NCBI GenBank assembly: GCA_947247005.1
Contig: OX365955.1
Span: forward strand, 44,185,822 to 44,249,821
Source: Spisula solida
Lineage: Eukaryota; Mollusca; Bivalvia; Venerida; Mactridae
Direction: 5' to 3'
DNA: 64,000 nt
This document shows, piece after piece, positions 1 through 11,260 of the stretch. The notes under the pieces were generated by a model. It was not told where the DNA came from, made no database searches, and saw only the letters and a list, made by a program, of their open reading frames with translations. A program made the translations under genes and the position numbers. Every line of letters starts with the position of its first letter. The first letter of the stretch is position 1.

Positions 1-694
1 CGAGATTAAATCTCACAGTTTTCTTCTTCTTTGTTACCACGGTAACTTCACTATCAACTTCCTTCTCGTGCTTCCTTTTCTTATTCTTCTTCTTTTTCGG
101 TTTTATTTCATCACTCTCAGTGTCTGGTTTATTGTCTACAGTAGCTTCATTCATGTCCTGGTTCATTTCCGAAGATTTTCTTTTCTTTTTCGATTTTTTC
201 TTTGTTACAGTTTCTTCACAATCATTATTACTTAAATCACCAACAGTCTGTTTATCCACATTAAGACCACCTTCATTTTCAACCACACACTTCTTTTTCT
301 TTTTATATTTCTTTGTTACCTTTTCTTCAACATTACACGTTTCACCAACCACCGTGGCTTCCTCAGTTATTGTGTTTTCGTTGGAATCTTCAATAAGATT
401 TTTTTTCTTTTTAGATTTTTTCTTACTTTTAGACTTTGGTTCATTTTCTGTAACTACATTCACTAAGTCAGTGTCCGCTGATATACTTCTATCATTTTCT
501 ATATCATTAGGGAATTCCTCAGATACATCATCTTCCTCCGGACTAGCCACAACGTGTTTCGATGCATTTTTCATTTTACCCAGCTTTTCAGCCATTTTCT
601 TTTTGAAGTATTCTTGTACACTGTCTGTGCTGGTAACCATAGGAATGCCTTGTACAGCTTCAGTGCTTACACTGCTTTCATTGTCTGAGTTAGG
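1..694 (-). CDS. PINX1: PINX1, last exon visible in window (Lys-rich C-terminal part; runs off left edge)
   Basis: PINX1 is a nucleolar G-patch protein that in vertebrates binds TERF1 and telomerase and also takes part in rRNA/snoRNA maturation. This exon opens at a clear minus-strand acceptor (gatttcag then CCTAAC, exon from 694). It contains the short conserved block SVQEYFKKKMAEKLG, matching the family's TIQEYFAKRMA segment, and then a long tail of Lys/Asp/Glu-rich stretches with repeated KKKK and KKSKKK runs, as expected for the disordered nucleolar-targeting C-terminus. The frame stays open to base 1 with no stop, so the end of the protein lies outside the window. It follows the exon at 1524-1641 in phase 0. 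Identification rests on the four exons together and is strong. The plus-strand reading frame over this exon is an antisense shadow. Confidence 0.9.
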
Positions 695-728
695 CTGAAA
701 TCATATAATCAAATGAATGAACTATATA

Positions 729-1145
729 CAGGGCTTTTTTCCCGCTGAATTGTGAAGAGGCCCAAGCCCTTTGTTTTGTGAAAAATAGAGTGAAAATTCT
801 CAAAATTGTGAAAAAGTAGGCGCGGAAACTTTTCAAATTGTGAAAAACTTAACGCGATAAATCATCAAATTATGATACAAATTTTTTTTAGATGTTAGTT
901 CCATTTTTTGTCAACTTTCCCAAACATGCATGTATCTATGATATAATACTTTATATCAAGTCCTGTACAGGAATATATGACTGTTATCTCTGATTTGTTT
1001 GGTGCTTTGTGGAGAAGTTGATTTTACAAAAACCATGACGCAAATTCTAATTGTGAAGGGGCCTTTTAGGTTTGTGAAAGGGGCCTATAGCAAATTGTGA
1101 AGGGGCCTAATATAGGCCCCTCGTATATAGTGAAAAAAAGCCCTG
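729..1145. mobile_element. short nonautonomous DNA transposon (hAT-like ends) in PINX1 intron
   Basis: The ends are inverted: CAGGGCTTTTTT on the left and AAAAAAGCCCTG on the right. The interior is a series of short 'aaattgtgaa(gggg)cc' motifs. No reading frame of note. CAGGG termini are typical of hAT-derived MITEs; I could not define a clean target duplication. It sits in the intron between the last two visible PINX1 exons. Confidence 0.6.
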
Positions 1146-1523
1146 ATATAACTTATTTACTTTTGATTGACAGAATTGACATTGATAGTGATAAAACTTC
1201 TGCAAGTTTTATGCAGGTACTGGAGAGTGTAAAATTTTAACCATCGTTTATTGTTATATATTGAAATAATACTTCTGTTTTATTTTATTGAACAGCTCAG
1301 AAAAATACCTAGAAAACAAACAGAGAAAAATCATGTTTGACCAATGACCATTAAAGGGCCATAACTCCGACAATAATCATTTTACAAGTTATTTCCTAAC
1401 AATATGCATAACTAGGAATGATACCAACTATTCATAAATTCATTCCAATGAATGGTAAAGGAGAATAAGACTTAGTGCTGAAAACTTCTATTTTTACTTT
1501 TATAAAAGTCACATTATTTTTAC

Positions 1524-1641
1524 CTCTGATATTATTTGTGGAGTGCTTGTACCAGACTGTGATTTTCGCTTGCCAAATACACAATCCAGATCTGACTCTG
1601 ATTTCAATGATAAATCTTTACCCTTGGTAAACTTCTGGTAA
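1524..1641 (-). CDS. PINX1: PINX1 internal exon (KFTKGKDL block)
   Basis: Minus strand. The acceptor is ctgtttcag with the exon starting at 1641; the donor GAG|GTAAAA ends it at 1524. It encodes YQKFTKGKDLSLKSESDLDC followed by VFGKRKSQSG, nearly identical in pattern to the vertebrate PINX1 block YMKFTKGKDLSSRSKTDLDC-IFGKR. The exon is 118 nt: one base completes the split His codon begun in the upstream exon (CA|T), then 39 codons, ending in phase 0, which fits the next exon exactly. This perfect phase bookkeeping is good evidence for a functional gene rather than a retrocopy. Confidence 0.93.
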
Positions 1642-2361
1642 CTGAAACAGATATTTCACATATAAAGTGTGTTTATTATAGACAGCAAGGGCCCTAGTAC
1701 TGAAGCATAATGCCAAAACCTGGAAGTTTGATTCAATTCTCTCAAGCCACAGGCAAAATAATGTATTTTTTATTTTCTGTATAAATAATCCTTCCTTTAG
1801 CGGGAGCAATCTGGATTTCTTGATTACTGTAAAATGACATATTTTTGTGGGTATTAAAATTTCGTGGATTTTGATAAAATGCATTTTCGTGGGGTCGTAA
1901 GTTCGTGGATTACAAAACATGGCAGACTAAACATATGTTCTGTATTGGGGTAGTCGGTGAATCGTGGGGATTAGATTTCGTGGTCGAATTCAACAATGAA
2001 ATCAACGAAATGTCAACTCCCTCAAAAATAATGATTTTACAGTATTCCAGACTTGAAGGACCCCTGAAACAGTAAAATCAAACCTAGAACATCTTAGTCT
2101 GACTAATGTGTTTTAATTCAAATGACTTCTATCTATTTTTAACAAGCGAGAAAACGATGACATTGCGTTTATTCATGCCAATTACAGTGTACATTACATG
2201 TAGCATGGACAAACTTTGTGACATCCATCCAGAAGAAAATCAATAGGACTTGGAAACATTGGCTGTTACTTCAATTGTTTGCTCTCCCACTAAGTCATAT
2301 TCAACCAATCAAATTAAAGTTGATGGATAATGTGTGGGTTTCATTACTCCAGAGACTTCAA

Positions 2362-2703
2362 GTCCCATTATGCCTAAAATGGCTATTTTTAAAAACAAAT
2401 AACTTGGCAACATGTCTGCAAAATGATTTATTTTGAGCACTTTAGTTGGGTCACAAAGGTGGAAAACACCACAAGATGAAAGAAAACGAAATAAAGCCTC
2501 AAGTTGGTGTGTTAACAAAATAACGAAATGTATACAATAAATACTCAAATTAAAGTCTAAGGGGAGCAACTCATCCATACATTTTACTAAATGTGATTTT
2601 TGGCATACTATTTAGACAAATATAGCTGACATTCTGTCGTCAATTATAGGTCTTTTGTGAAAAACATACTAATTCTTTGTATTTAGTCTATTTACTGGAT
2701 GAT
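2362..2703. repeat. dispersed repeat, copy 1 (inverted relative to 42878-43240)
   Basis: This stretch of a PINX1 intron reappears in reverse orientation at about 42878-43240, including shared segments around 'acaaagaattagtatg', 'ctataattgacgacagaatg' and 'gagttgctcccctta' (as read on the plus strand of the second copy). Divergence includes small indels, so it is not a recent copy. No coding potential; probably a MITE or other nonautonomous element. The rest of the intron between exons 1524-1641 and 2926-3094 shows nothing I recognise. Confidence 0.7.
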
Positions 2704-2925
2704 CGGAAAAAATGTTTTGGGAGAGATAATGTCACTTTATGGAATCGCAATCTATGAAGAAATGCTTAACAATATTTAATGGGATCTAGTCAATTGCATA
2801 ATGCAAGGTGGGGGTACCACTACACAGTACTTGGCTCAATCGTCAATGGAAACGCCCAGTCTAAATATGACAAATGTCTCCCTCACAGACTTATCAAGTC
2901 TCTTAACACCACAATGTTCACTTAC

Positions 2926-3094
2926 TGTAATCTGCCTTTAGAAGATTTAGAAGTCTGTTCTAGACTTGTAACTTTACTTGTGTTGCTGTCATCATCAGTA
3001 GATTTATGATCCTGGCCAAGATTTGCTAGAAGAGCATTGAAATCATCCTGATGAGCAATCCAGTTGTCTACATAACTTTTAGAACACCCCACAC
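2926..3094 (-). CDS. PINX1: PINX1 internal exon (DNWIAHQDDFN block)
   Basis: Minus strand. The acceptor gtgttttcag precedes GTGTGGGG at 3094; the donor is CA|GTAAGTG with the exon ending at 2926. It encodes VGCSKSYVDNWIAHQDDFNA then LLANLGQDH and a Ser/Asp/Lys-rich stretch; DNWIAHQDDFN..LA.L is a PINX1 family signature directly after the G-patch. Length is 169 nt: 2 nt completing a Gly codon split with the upstream exon, 55 codons, then CA of a His codon completed by the next exon. All splice phases agree. Confidence 0.93.
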
Positions 3095-3615
3095 CTGAAA
3101 ACACAAACATTGAAAGATTCATTTTTATATTTCTAAAACAGGTTGACTTGATTATGTCCAGAGGTCATGCATTCACAAGAGAGCATGGAAAACCTCGACA
3201 TATTAGTAACTGGACACTTAAAAATTTATTAATTCATTAAGTTACATGCAACAGAGAAACTAAACAGTTTTTCTAAATAATTTCCTTTTTATAAAATCAG
3301 GCATTGTGATACCAAAAATTAAAGATCGATAAATTATATGCGATTTCATCTAATATCTGATCATTACTAGTGGTGATATCTCACAAATCCATTCATACCT
3401 TAGGTGTCATTTTTACTACTACATGTCACTCAAAGTTAATTCATGTAGTTGTAGCCTAGTCTGCCAAATAAGCACATGTCCGGTTGTCCAGGACAAGTAA
3501 TTGTTGATTCCAGCAAGTAACTTCAGCAGTAATTATGCATAGAATATTATAAGAAACCTGTTAAGTTTTGCCAATTCAAGCAAGTAGTTTAAAATCATAA
3601 ATTCACAGACTGGTG

Positions 3616-3770
3616 CAGGCCTTGACACTAACTATTTTTGGCACTGGTCTGACAGGGCAAAAGCGCCAAATTTGTAAATAGGACAGTTACTGGTCCTCCA
3701 GAATTTTCACTGGTCCTTCTGGATTTTCACTGGTCTCGGACCAGCGGACCAGTGTTAGTGTCGAGCCCTG
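3616..3770. mobile_element. 155 bp MITE with CAGGSC-type inverted ends
   Basis: The left end CAGGCCTTGACACTAAC is the imperfect inverse of the right end GTTAGTGTCGAGCCCTG; inside are three copies of a 'ctggtcc..ctggaatttt-cactggt' motif. CAGGGCTCGACACTAAC-type ends are shared by small hAT-derived MITEs. It lies in the PINX1 intron. The flanks share only a partial TGGTG, so the target duplication is uncertain. Confidence 0.65.
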
Positions 3771-4007
3771 TGGTGCCAGACTACGGTCCTTCCTAAAAGG
3801 TCAAGTCCTCTAATTCACCATGAAAGTCCAGAGCTCTCAAAAAGTCCCAGTTGTCAGCGATTTCATTGACTACTTAGGGATTTACCACTGGCTACCATTG
3901 TCAAACTGAAACAGTTCAATGCATAAATGCGCACCTAGACTAGTAAAAAAATTCACTGGCTACATTAAAATTTATGAAGAGCCAAACTTCATGATCACAT
4001 GAGTTAC

Positions 4008-4130
4008 CTTTAGTGTCATTTTTAATTTTAACAGCTACATGGTCGACATTCCCATCTTCTTTCACACCGAGTCCTTTACCTTTGGACCAACCCATCTTTT
4101 CCATCAATTTATGTCCAAATTTATTATCAT
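4008..4130 (-). CDS. PINX1: PINX1 internal exon (G-patch)
   Basis: Minus strand. The acceptor ctttttacag is followed by an exon from 4130 and a donor AAAG|GTAACT at 4008. The product contains KFGHKLMEKMGWSKGKGLG then VKEDGNVDHVAVKIKNDTK, an unmistakable G-patch (aromatic/hydrophobic-GW-..GKGLG) of PINX1 type, the segment needed for RNA-helicase partnering in G-patch proteins. Length is 123 nt = 2 + 120 + 1, so the upstream exon must end with the first base of an Asp or Asn codon. That first exon (about 25 residues, starting near M..LAE in relatives) was not found with confidence; see 5423-5555. Confidence 0.94.
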
Positions 4131-4279
4131 CTGTAAAAAGAAAATCAACAAGTATACACATTTGGTTTCTACACTTTTTGTACCTTCACCACCGAAGATT
4201 CGAACTCCACTGACACCACCACATGACAGAGTTTACTGCATGGTTTTGATTGTTGATAAATTTACAGACTGGGAACCCA

Positions 4280-4799
4280 TTGCCTAACCAAAACGCTACT
4301 GAGCGCTACGCTAGGAAACTGTTTGCTTAAACAAGAGGGCGGTCGCTCATCTGTCGTAGTAGTGCATACAAGCCTTGTGATTTGACCTAGTGACCTCACA
4401 CTTGAAATAGATTTTGTTCAGATGATAATTGTGACCAAGTTTCATAAAGATTAGGGCAAAATTGTGACCTCTAGTGTCTACACAAGCAAATTGTTGACGG
4501 ACGGACGAAGAGTGATCACAAAAGCTCACTCTGTCACCTTGTGACAGGTGGTGACAGGTGAGCTAAAAAAGCGCATTGAGCACTACCGAAGGGGTCCAAT
4601 GCACAAGAAAGCATTGCCTAGCAAAGTGTCAAGAAACTGTATGCTATCACAAGTATTGGCGAGAACTGCTCGCTAGTAGCGTGTCGTTGCATAAGCCTAG
4701 GCGTAGGAACGTAGTACAATCCAGCTGATGGATTCCTGTCCTGTATACGGAAGAAGAAGAAGAAGGAAAGCGTAATTTTGAAGCGGGTTGGTTAGGCAA
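4280..4799. mobile_element. possible TIR element containing a nested bivalve-type repeat
   Basis: TTGCCTAACCAA at 4280-4291 is mirrored by TTGGTTAGGCAA at 4788-4799. Inside, about 4330-4566 carries a repeat with the phrases 'tgacctcta', 'acggacggacga', 'gatcacaaaagctcac' and a closing 'gacaggtgagctaaaaa', wording very common in bivalve intergenic DNA. I infer an outer TIR element invaded by, or built around, that repeat. No coding sequence. Confidence 0.45.
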
Positions 4800-5422
4800 C
4801 AGCAGGCCCTGCATTAAGGCTAAATTTCAGGAAGTCCTGACTTCCTGACCTTTGATTTGGGAAGTCCCAGTATGATTTTACGGAAGTCCCAAGTTTCGAA
4901 CATCAACTCTGCGTGTACATTCAGTAATGTATGGCCATCCAACAGTATGTAGGATTAGCAACCCCAGATAAACCAATAATCCCACTAGAATTTTGACAAA
5001 AATCGATAGTTACTAGACTTCAAACTCATTTTTATAAAGTTCCATAATACTCAGTCAAAAATGATTTACACCATTAGAAAGCATATAAAATTTGCTTTCC
5101 AATGATATAAATATCAAAAATGTGATAAAATTAATTAATTTTGGGTTAATTAGCAAATGCAATTAATTACCGATAATTAGCGGATCACGCGAGGTCGCGC
5201 TGACGGACACGTGTTTATAAAAGTCACTGTATTCGCGCGTCGATGCGATCGCCGTTTTTAAACATATCTGCATGAAATATTTTAACCAATCAGGTAAGAG
5301 ATCGATATTCCCAAAGAAATTAGAACGAAAAAAATCCGAGAAAAAATGACCTCGCAATAAAAGTCCAAAGTTGACTCCATTTTCCCAAGTAACCCCTTGG
5401 TCAATCTTTTTCGTTCGGGTAC

Positions 5423-5555
5423 CATTAAAATCTACGAAATATAATCTTTATTTTGATATTTAAATAAAGAAAATCCGTCCAGAAATGACGAACGCATTCA
5501 TAATCAAAGTTGAAAGGTCATGAGATTAATCGAGGTCATGCACGGCGGCCATGTT
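5423..5555 (-). promoter_or_regulatory. candidate PINX1 5' end: YY1-like site and possible first ATG
   Basis: On the minus strand, AACATGGCCGCC (5555-5544) fits the YY1 core-promoter consensus AANATGGCSGCC, which in animals often lies just downstream of transcription starts. About 120 bp further on, an ATG at 5425 opens MVPERKKIDQGVTWEN, loosely like the PINX1 N-terminus in spacing of Arg/Lys and Trp, but there is no consensus donor in the phase required by the G-patch exon. Upstream ATGs also occur. I regard this as a pointer to the promoter region, not as a proven exon. Confidence 0.25.
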
Positions 5556-7851
5556 GTTTATTTGCAAAATTATATCGCTCCGACTTAAAAGATCGATATG
5601 TAAACAAATGTGCACCGAAATCGACGATCTTTTGTTTGCAACGAAGTTAAACTTGCATAGAAATGTAAATACAATTAATATAGCATATAAACCATAGCTT
5701 TAACAACCTTATTTGACCTAAATCACGACACGTGAAACGGTAAATTATGCAAATTTGCACGGGTCAGATGTCGAGGTCAAATACTGTCTTGATTGTTAAG
5801 CATGATCGTTTATGTTGGTATTTTCCGACAAAATACATAGTCAATAGCAAATATGTGATAAATAAACGCAAATCGTGACATAAGTGACGATGCTTCGACT
5901 GTTTTTAGTCATAATTCGAAATTTTGTGAGAACGGAAGTTAACCGTTCGTTTACAACTATACGACATTTCGGATAGTTAATTTTTCGGACGTCGAGTTTT
6001 ACGGACGCAATTACTTGAATAAACGCATAATTAGCGTACACTTTTGAACAATAAATAATAAAAATAGTTTTTCCAGATTAACTTGTGCCTTCTACGAGAA
6101 AATTGGTCTGAAAGTGGAATTACTTCAGCAGAATTCCATTTAAGAACTAGGATTGTCCAACCATTGTTACTAAGTTCAGATTACATTCATGAAATGTTTT
6201 ATCTGTACTTAGAGCCCATTTAACCCTTTACTTAATATGTGTTACTGTGTATTGTTTTGATATATGATCAATCCAGCTACATGTATGATTGCTCAATGAT
6301 ATGGTCAGTTCAGTGTACTGGTTCAAGCATATTTACAATCCATTTTAACCCTTTGCTACATCAGCATATACTAGTAGCCTGTTTATAAACATTTTAATTG
6401 GTCATCCTTATTATCAGCAAGATGTATATACACTATCATGAGGTAAACAATGAAAATTTATTTCTTAACATGATACATATTTTATTGAAAATTGAGGTAT
6501 GTCTATGGAGTATAGGGTTAAGAATTAGATGTTCAAAAAATGTTACTTGATTTAAGTACTAATAACACACTTGAATTCTTACAATAATAGAAGTCAAAAC
6601 TGTATGACTGATTAAAATAAAACACGAGTTTATCCGAAGATATGTACATATCCGAAATAGTGCAAGTTGTATGTCATATAAGTCGTTCTTTTCCCGGTCA
6701 TTTGCAGTAATTTATGCACCTGAACTCATATCTTAATTGCTTTTGTTTAAATGCCACAAACTGTGTTAAAACTCGAATAATACCACCACCATTTAATGCT
6801 TCCGAACACCACGTCATTTACACGATTTTAATGTTCGCGCTCTGCAAATTCAGAAAAAAATTCGCTGTGTCAATCAATAAATTCCTCAAATTTAACACAC
6901 GTGTATCGCATACAGTTTACGGGATAAATTCGCATGCCGCACGATCAAAGACCGCCGAGGCACTACCCGCACCTTTGAAGGGAAGCGCGTCGGTCACATC
7001 AAACGTCCTTAACGTAGACATTGATGCCACACGCTCGTTTGATGAAACTGTCGAACAACGTTGGCAAAAGTATGTTAGAGTTGTGATATTTTGTGTCTGG
7101 GATTTTTGTAAACGCGCGGAATATGAATTACAAGGTAAATATTCTTTTTAAACTCGATATTTGCAGAACATACGTTTTGACTCATGTCTTTTTTTAATTA
7201 TGCCTACAACTAAGAATTACGCTTACCCAACGTACGACAAATTTATAAAATAAAATCGATAATTCAATCAAATCATACGTGTTTACGTAACGGTTTGTAA
7301 CTACACAATTATCTGTCTCTACACGAGATTATTAGCGCGACGCGTTTTACACACCTTTGGTGAATTTGATTACCGCAGCGATCGCGTGCATTATTATGTA
7401 CAGTACGCATGATCAGGCCGTCAATCAAATTAGCTGACAATCGGTGGGCGGAGCGAACGTTTATCGATTGGCCAATGATCTAGCGAGATTAATGAAATCA
7501 GTCTGATGCGGCTTTCACCGTCTGAAGTTTACACAACAGGACGTCCTGCGTATTGATTATCGGCGTATAACATATTTTATTGACGTACGCTGTACGAACG
7601 AGAGTTTGATTTCCGGCGTACACGGCCGATTTCCTGGCGTAATATACGCCCGTACGCACGCTAACGCAACTGCTGCAACAGGCTCCTGTATTGGTGAATT
7701 TGGTGGGAGTGAACATGATTCCTTTAATAGCATACCCTACCCAACAGCTTCCATGTGAACTTGTCCTGTTAGAACAATACCATGGTAAGCCTCACCCTAA
7801 AGTTGGATTTGGCAAGGAAAGTAGGGTGACTGCGTATGGCCAAGTTCACAG
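5556..7851. other. noncoding stretch without a recognised feature
   Basis: Mixed AT-rich sequence with a relatively CpG-rich part at about 6900-7700. A reading frame at 6855-7134 ends at a plausible donor (CAAG|GTAAAT) and starts near a plausible acceptor, but I recognise nothing in it and no partner exon is visible. Confidence 0.4.
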
Positions 7852-8809
7852 GTATTCGGCATGTTGGCTGTGACCCCCACCCCCTGCCAGTGAACCACTC
7901 TACAACCCATACAGAGAGCTTAAACATTTTTAAATAGTGTCCGAACAACATAAAATAACATTTCATTTAATATCTGAAAAATCCCCTTGGTGTCTTATAA
8001 CATTAGTAGAAGGTATACAAGAATGTCACAGTCAGCTACGACTCAACTTCACCAAAGCACTTCAAAGTTCTACAAATATGGACCCAGCTTAACAACTACC
8101 AGCTATTTTCATGTGGAAAGGACACCCCTATATAATTAAACACAAACAACTACCGGACCTTCCCCAATTCGTCGATAACAGAGTCCTAAACTCTTGACGT
8201 ACATTTTGTACGTTGGTATACTTACAATGGATGTGAAGTCGGTGCTCGATTTGCATGTATGCAAAGCGCTTGGTACATGTTTATACTACTGCCAAACTAT
8301 CGTCAATATGCGGTCCAAAATGACACCTATTGCGGCGATCAACCCAGTTTTGGGCCGTATATTGGCAATAGTTTGGTCGCAGAATAAACATGTACCAAGT
8401 GCTTTGCAATACCGATCAAACTGTCAAATGTTTAGAACCGAAAGTTGGATTTACAAATTTACTGTTTATAGCTTCATTAGACCTCGAAACATCAGGGTTA
8501 CCAATCGTAGGTGCTTTATTTAAACTTACTGGCATGCATTTTCTCAGTTATTGTTGCTACCTGCGTAATACGTGCAAATCAAACACCGACTTCACATCAC
8601 ATGTAAGCCTACCAACGTACACATTAACAGTGACATTCTTGTATACCTTCTACTAATGTTATAAGACACCAAGGGGAATTGTCAGATAGTTAATGAAATG
8701 TTATTTGATGTTGTTCAGACACTATTTAAACATGTTTAAGCTCTCTGTATGGGTTGTAGAGTGGTTCACTGGCAGGGGGTGGGGGGGTCACAGCCAACAT
8801 GTCGAATAC
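7852..8809. mobile_element. foldback element with nested inverted repeats
   Basis: About 175 bp at the left (7852-8035, starting GTATTCGGCATGTTGGCTG) is repeated inverted at the right (8627-8809, ending CATGTCGAATAC). Further in, a second inverted pair is seen: 'gtacgttggtatacttaca..gtgaagtcggtg' near 8210-8250 and its inverse near 8585-8630; then a third: 'gcaaagcgcttggtacatgtttat' near 8261-8285 and its inverse near 8387-8410. The single strand could fold into one long interrupted hairpin. No transposase. The plus and minus reading frames across the arms are mirror images and not genes. Confidence 0.75.
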
Positions 8810-9864
8810 ATTTGTAGCCTGTATACCTACAAGTTTGTGCATCTTATATTTGAAATGGGCGCATCTGCACAATAACAAACACACAGTCATCAACCATGTG
8901 ATAAACAATATCAATTATCTGTCTATTAACAAATTCAAACAAAAAAATGAATGTCAAACTGCAAAAACTTGCAAAATCGGCCTCAATGTTACAGGCAGTT
9001 TGCAGTCTTGATTTAAACATTTGTGACCTATAAGTTTGTGCACATAAACTGATGACGTCATTAGGATCGCACGGGAATGATTTTGCCATCAAAAACTTTT
9101 GTAAAATAAAGTTTGATTATCTGTCTGTAAGTTAGCACCATTTTGCAATCGTAGATATATCGTATCTAATGCAAATTTTGAGGAAAACAATTGTCACCCT
9201 AATTCGCGACCGGAAGCGGTGAATATGTAAACAGTAAAAACTAAAATCGGTGCTCGGACAAAACTCACCGTGAACGTAACGAAACCTGTTTTTTGTCGCA
9301 TTTTTTGTATTATTGGGCTGGATAAATGTCTTTTTAATAACTTAATACAAATTTGGACACAAAAAATGAGATTTTAGCAAAGAAATGAACGTTTTTCTAA
9401 AATGCACGAACTTGTAGGAATGCACGAACTTATAGGAATAGAGGCTACCTGTGGCCAAGTTAACAGAAATGTAGGCTGCTGAGACATATCTTTAGAAAAA
9501 TCAATATCATAAAAAATATGTCGAATAAAACTCAGGGAAATTGACTTAGGCGAGATATCTTGCCGAGAACCAATAAATAGATAACTTTCCGAGACACGTG
9601 CTAAATGTCAACATCGCGAAAACGTATGATATTGTAAATAAATGCGTTTATAAGGTCATAAATAATTATAGAATTCATTTTATCGGACCTATTCGTAATA
9701 CGATATAATTTATACCATTGCTCCATGTTAAATTACGAGGATCATAGGAAAATTTCTGCTTTTTTCGCCCCTCTGCTAACATCGCCATCTTGGAAATGGA
9801 TAAAGTCCAACCCAGCTATTTGTAGTTACTTCCCTTTCCTTTCTCGTCAAATTGCATTGCATGT
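8810..9864. other. noncoding, nothing recognised
   Basis: AT-rich sequence. Only short echoes of neighbouring DNA are visible, for example 'tggccaagtt' at about 9450, which also flanks the foldback element at 7840. Confidence 0.4.
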
Positions 9865-10394
9865 GCTGCCTCACAGATCGGGCTAAAATTTTTGTATGAC
9901 GTAATTTTTCTACCTAACCAAGTATTAATATAATAGAACGTCACTGGTGGTTGCTTTATGACAGATTTATGGCATGTAAGCAATTTAAATCACTCTTGAT
10001 ATTTGGCACTCAATATTTTTCTGTTTGAAAATATCGCAGAGTTTCCTTCCAAAATGTTTTGTGAATTATGTAATTCACACATGATCAAACTGTAACTTCA
10101 ACAAACTAAAGCCGAAACATCTGTGAGGTATTCGGTTCATTTCGCAATTCGTTTTCATCGAATGGAGACAAATTTCAGGCAATTTAAGTGATAGGAGTGC
10201 TAATTCTATAGGGTATTAATACCCTATAAAATTTTGGGTGTAAAAATGCTAAATTACTACAAAATGCCGATGTTTCCCAAATTTTTTTTTACGTCAATGT
10301 GGTTTTTATGGCATATACAGGAAACTTTACCAAAATTATATGAATATTTGACATTTTTATTTTATTTTTGCCATACACCAATACGTGAGGCAGC
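9865..10394. mobile_element. 530 bp nonautonomous DNA transposon, copy 1
   Basis: It begins GCTGCCTCACAGAT and ends GTGAGGCAGC, an inverted pair. An internal palindrome TATAGGGTATTAATACCCTA lies at about 10208-10228. A second copy is present in inverse orientation at about 40130-40514, directly downstream of a hAT transposase remnant, which suggests hAT parentage. No reading frame. Confidence 0.7.
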
Positions 10395-11006
10395 CCCTTT
10401 AATATCGTAGTCTGTAGGTGTCTACCTAGTGGATTTTAACATGTACATTTGTATTACGATACATGTAGAAGTTGATTTTTTATGAAACATCAGAGACATC
10501 GACACTTTATCATCGCTAGGAATTGCCAAATTGCCACAAAAAATCTTCCTATTTGATACGTATTTCGCCTTCTGGCGACAAATTCAAATGGCATTGTATT
10601 AAACCCTGTGCTTGCAACCCAATACTAAAGATCTAAATATACAAATATTGGAAAAATGTACCAAATCTCACAATATTTCGCGGCAGTCTTTTTTAATCTC
10701 GCAAAATCTCGTTTTGTTCTTAATTTAGCTCCTGTTTTAATATATACATAAACTGGGAAGAACATTATTCGTCCCAGACATAGACAAAAACTAACTAGTT
10801 TATGCAATAGATTTGTTATTCAGCTTTAAAATGATACCTAAGTTATTGCAATCTACACCATTCACCCAACCGTCGATTGCCGACTATTACAGGGTGGCGC
10901 TGTCAGAGAAAAACAATTATTAAAGAAATATGTATGTTACAAGTGTTAAAAGTGTAAAAGATAAAAGACAGTATGTTACAGTTGAAATAGACAGTTCATT
11001 TACAGT

Positions 11007-11260
11007 TCAATAGCCGCCAGCCGGTCGATCTCTGAAGACATCAAGGCTGGGGCTGGATTTGACCAAGGTTTGGAGGGAATTCCAAAGTCGGATAGTCCTA
11101 GGGAAGAAGGAGTTAGAGAAGTATTGGGTGTGAGATTGAGGGATTAGGTAGTTGATATTTCTGGTTGGAATAAGATGAGCTGAATCGACTGTGCAACTGT
11201 TAAATTTGTGGAAGAATGATCGCCCGGCTGCATAGTCAGAAATCGGCGACCTTTATAATA
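11007..11260 (-). pseudogene. LINE 3' fragment (C-terminal end of a non-LTR retrotransposon ORF2)
   Basis: Minus-strand translation gives SFFPRTIRLWNSLQ followed by a Ser/Leu stretch and a stop at 11007-11009, preceded by RSFFHKFNSC and HLIPTRNINY. The phrase 'FFPRTI.LWN.LP/Q..V..S.SLD.F' is the closing signature of ORF2 in CR1/Jockey/RTE-type LINEs. An in-frame stop lies upstream near 11250. It is a 5'-truncated, dead copy; the clade cannot be fixed from so little sequence. Confidence 0.7.

Noticed and set aside
120..698. Open frame on the plus strand rich in Ser/Phe
   Set aside because: Antisense shadow of the Lys-rich PINX1 exon; the minus strand has the splice signals and homology.
6855..7134. 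Possible exon with acceptor-like and donor-like borders in CpG-richer DNA
   Set aside because: No recognisable domain and no partner exons; cannot be supported.
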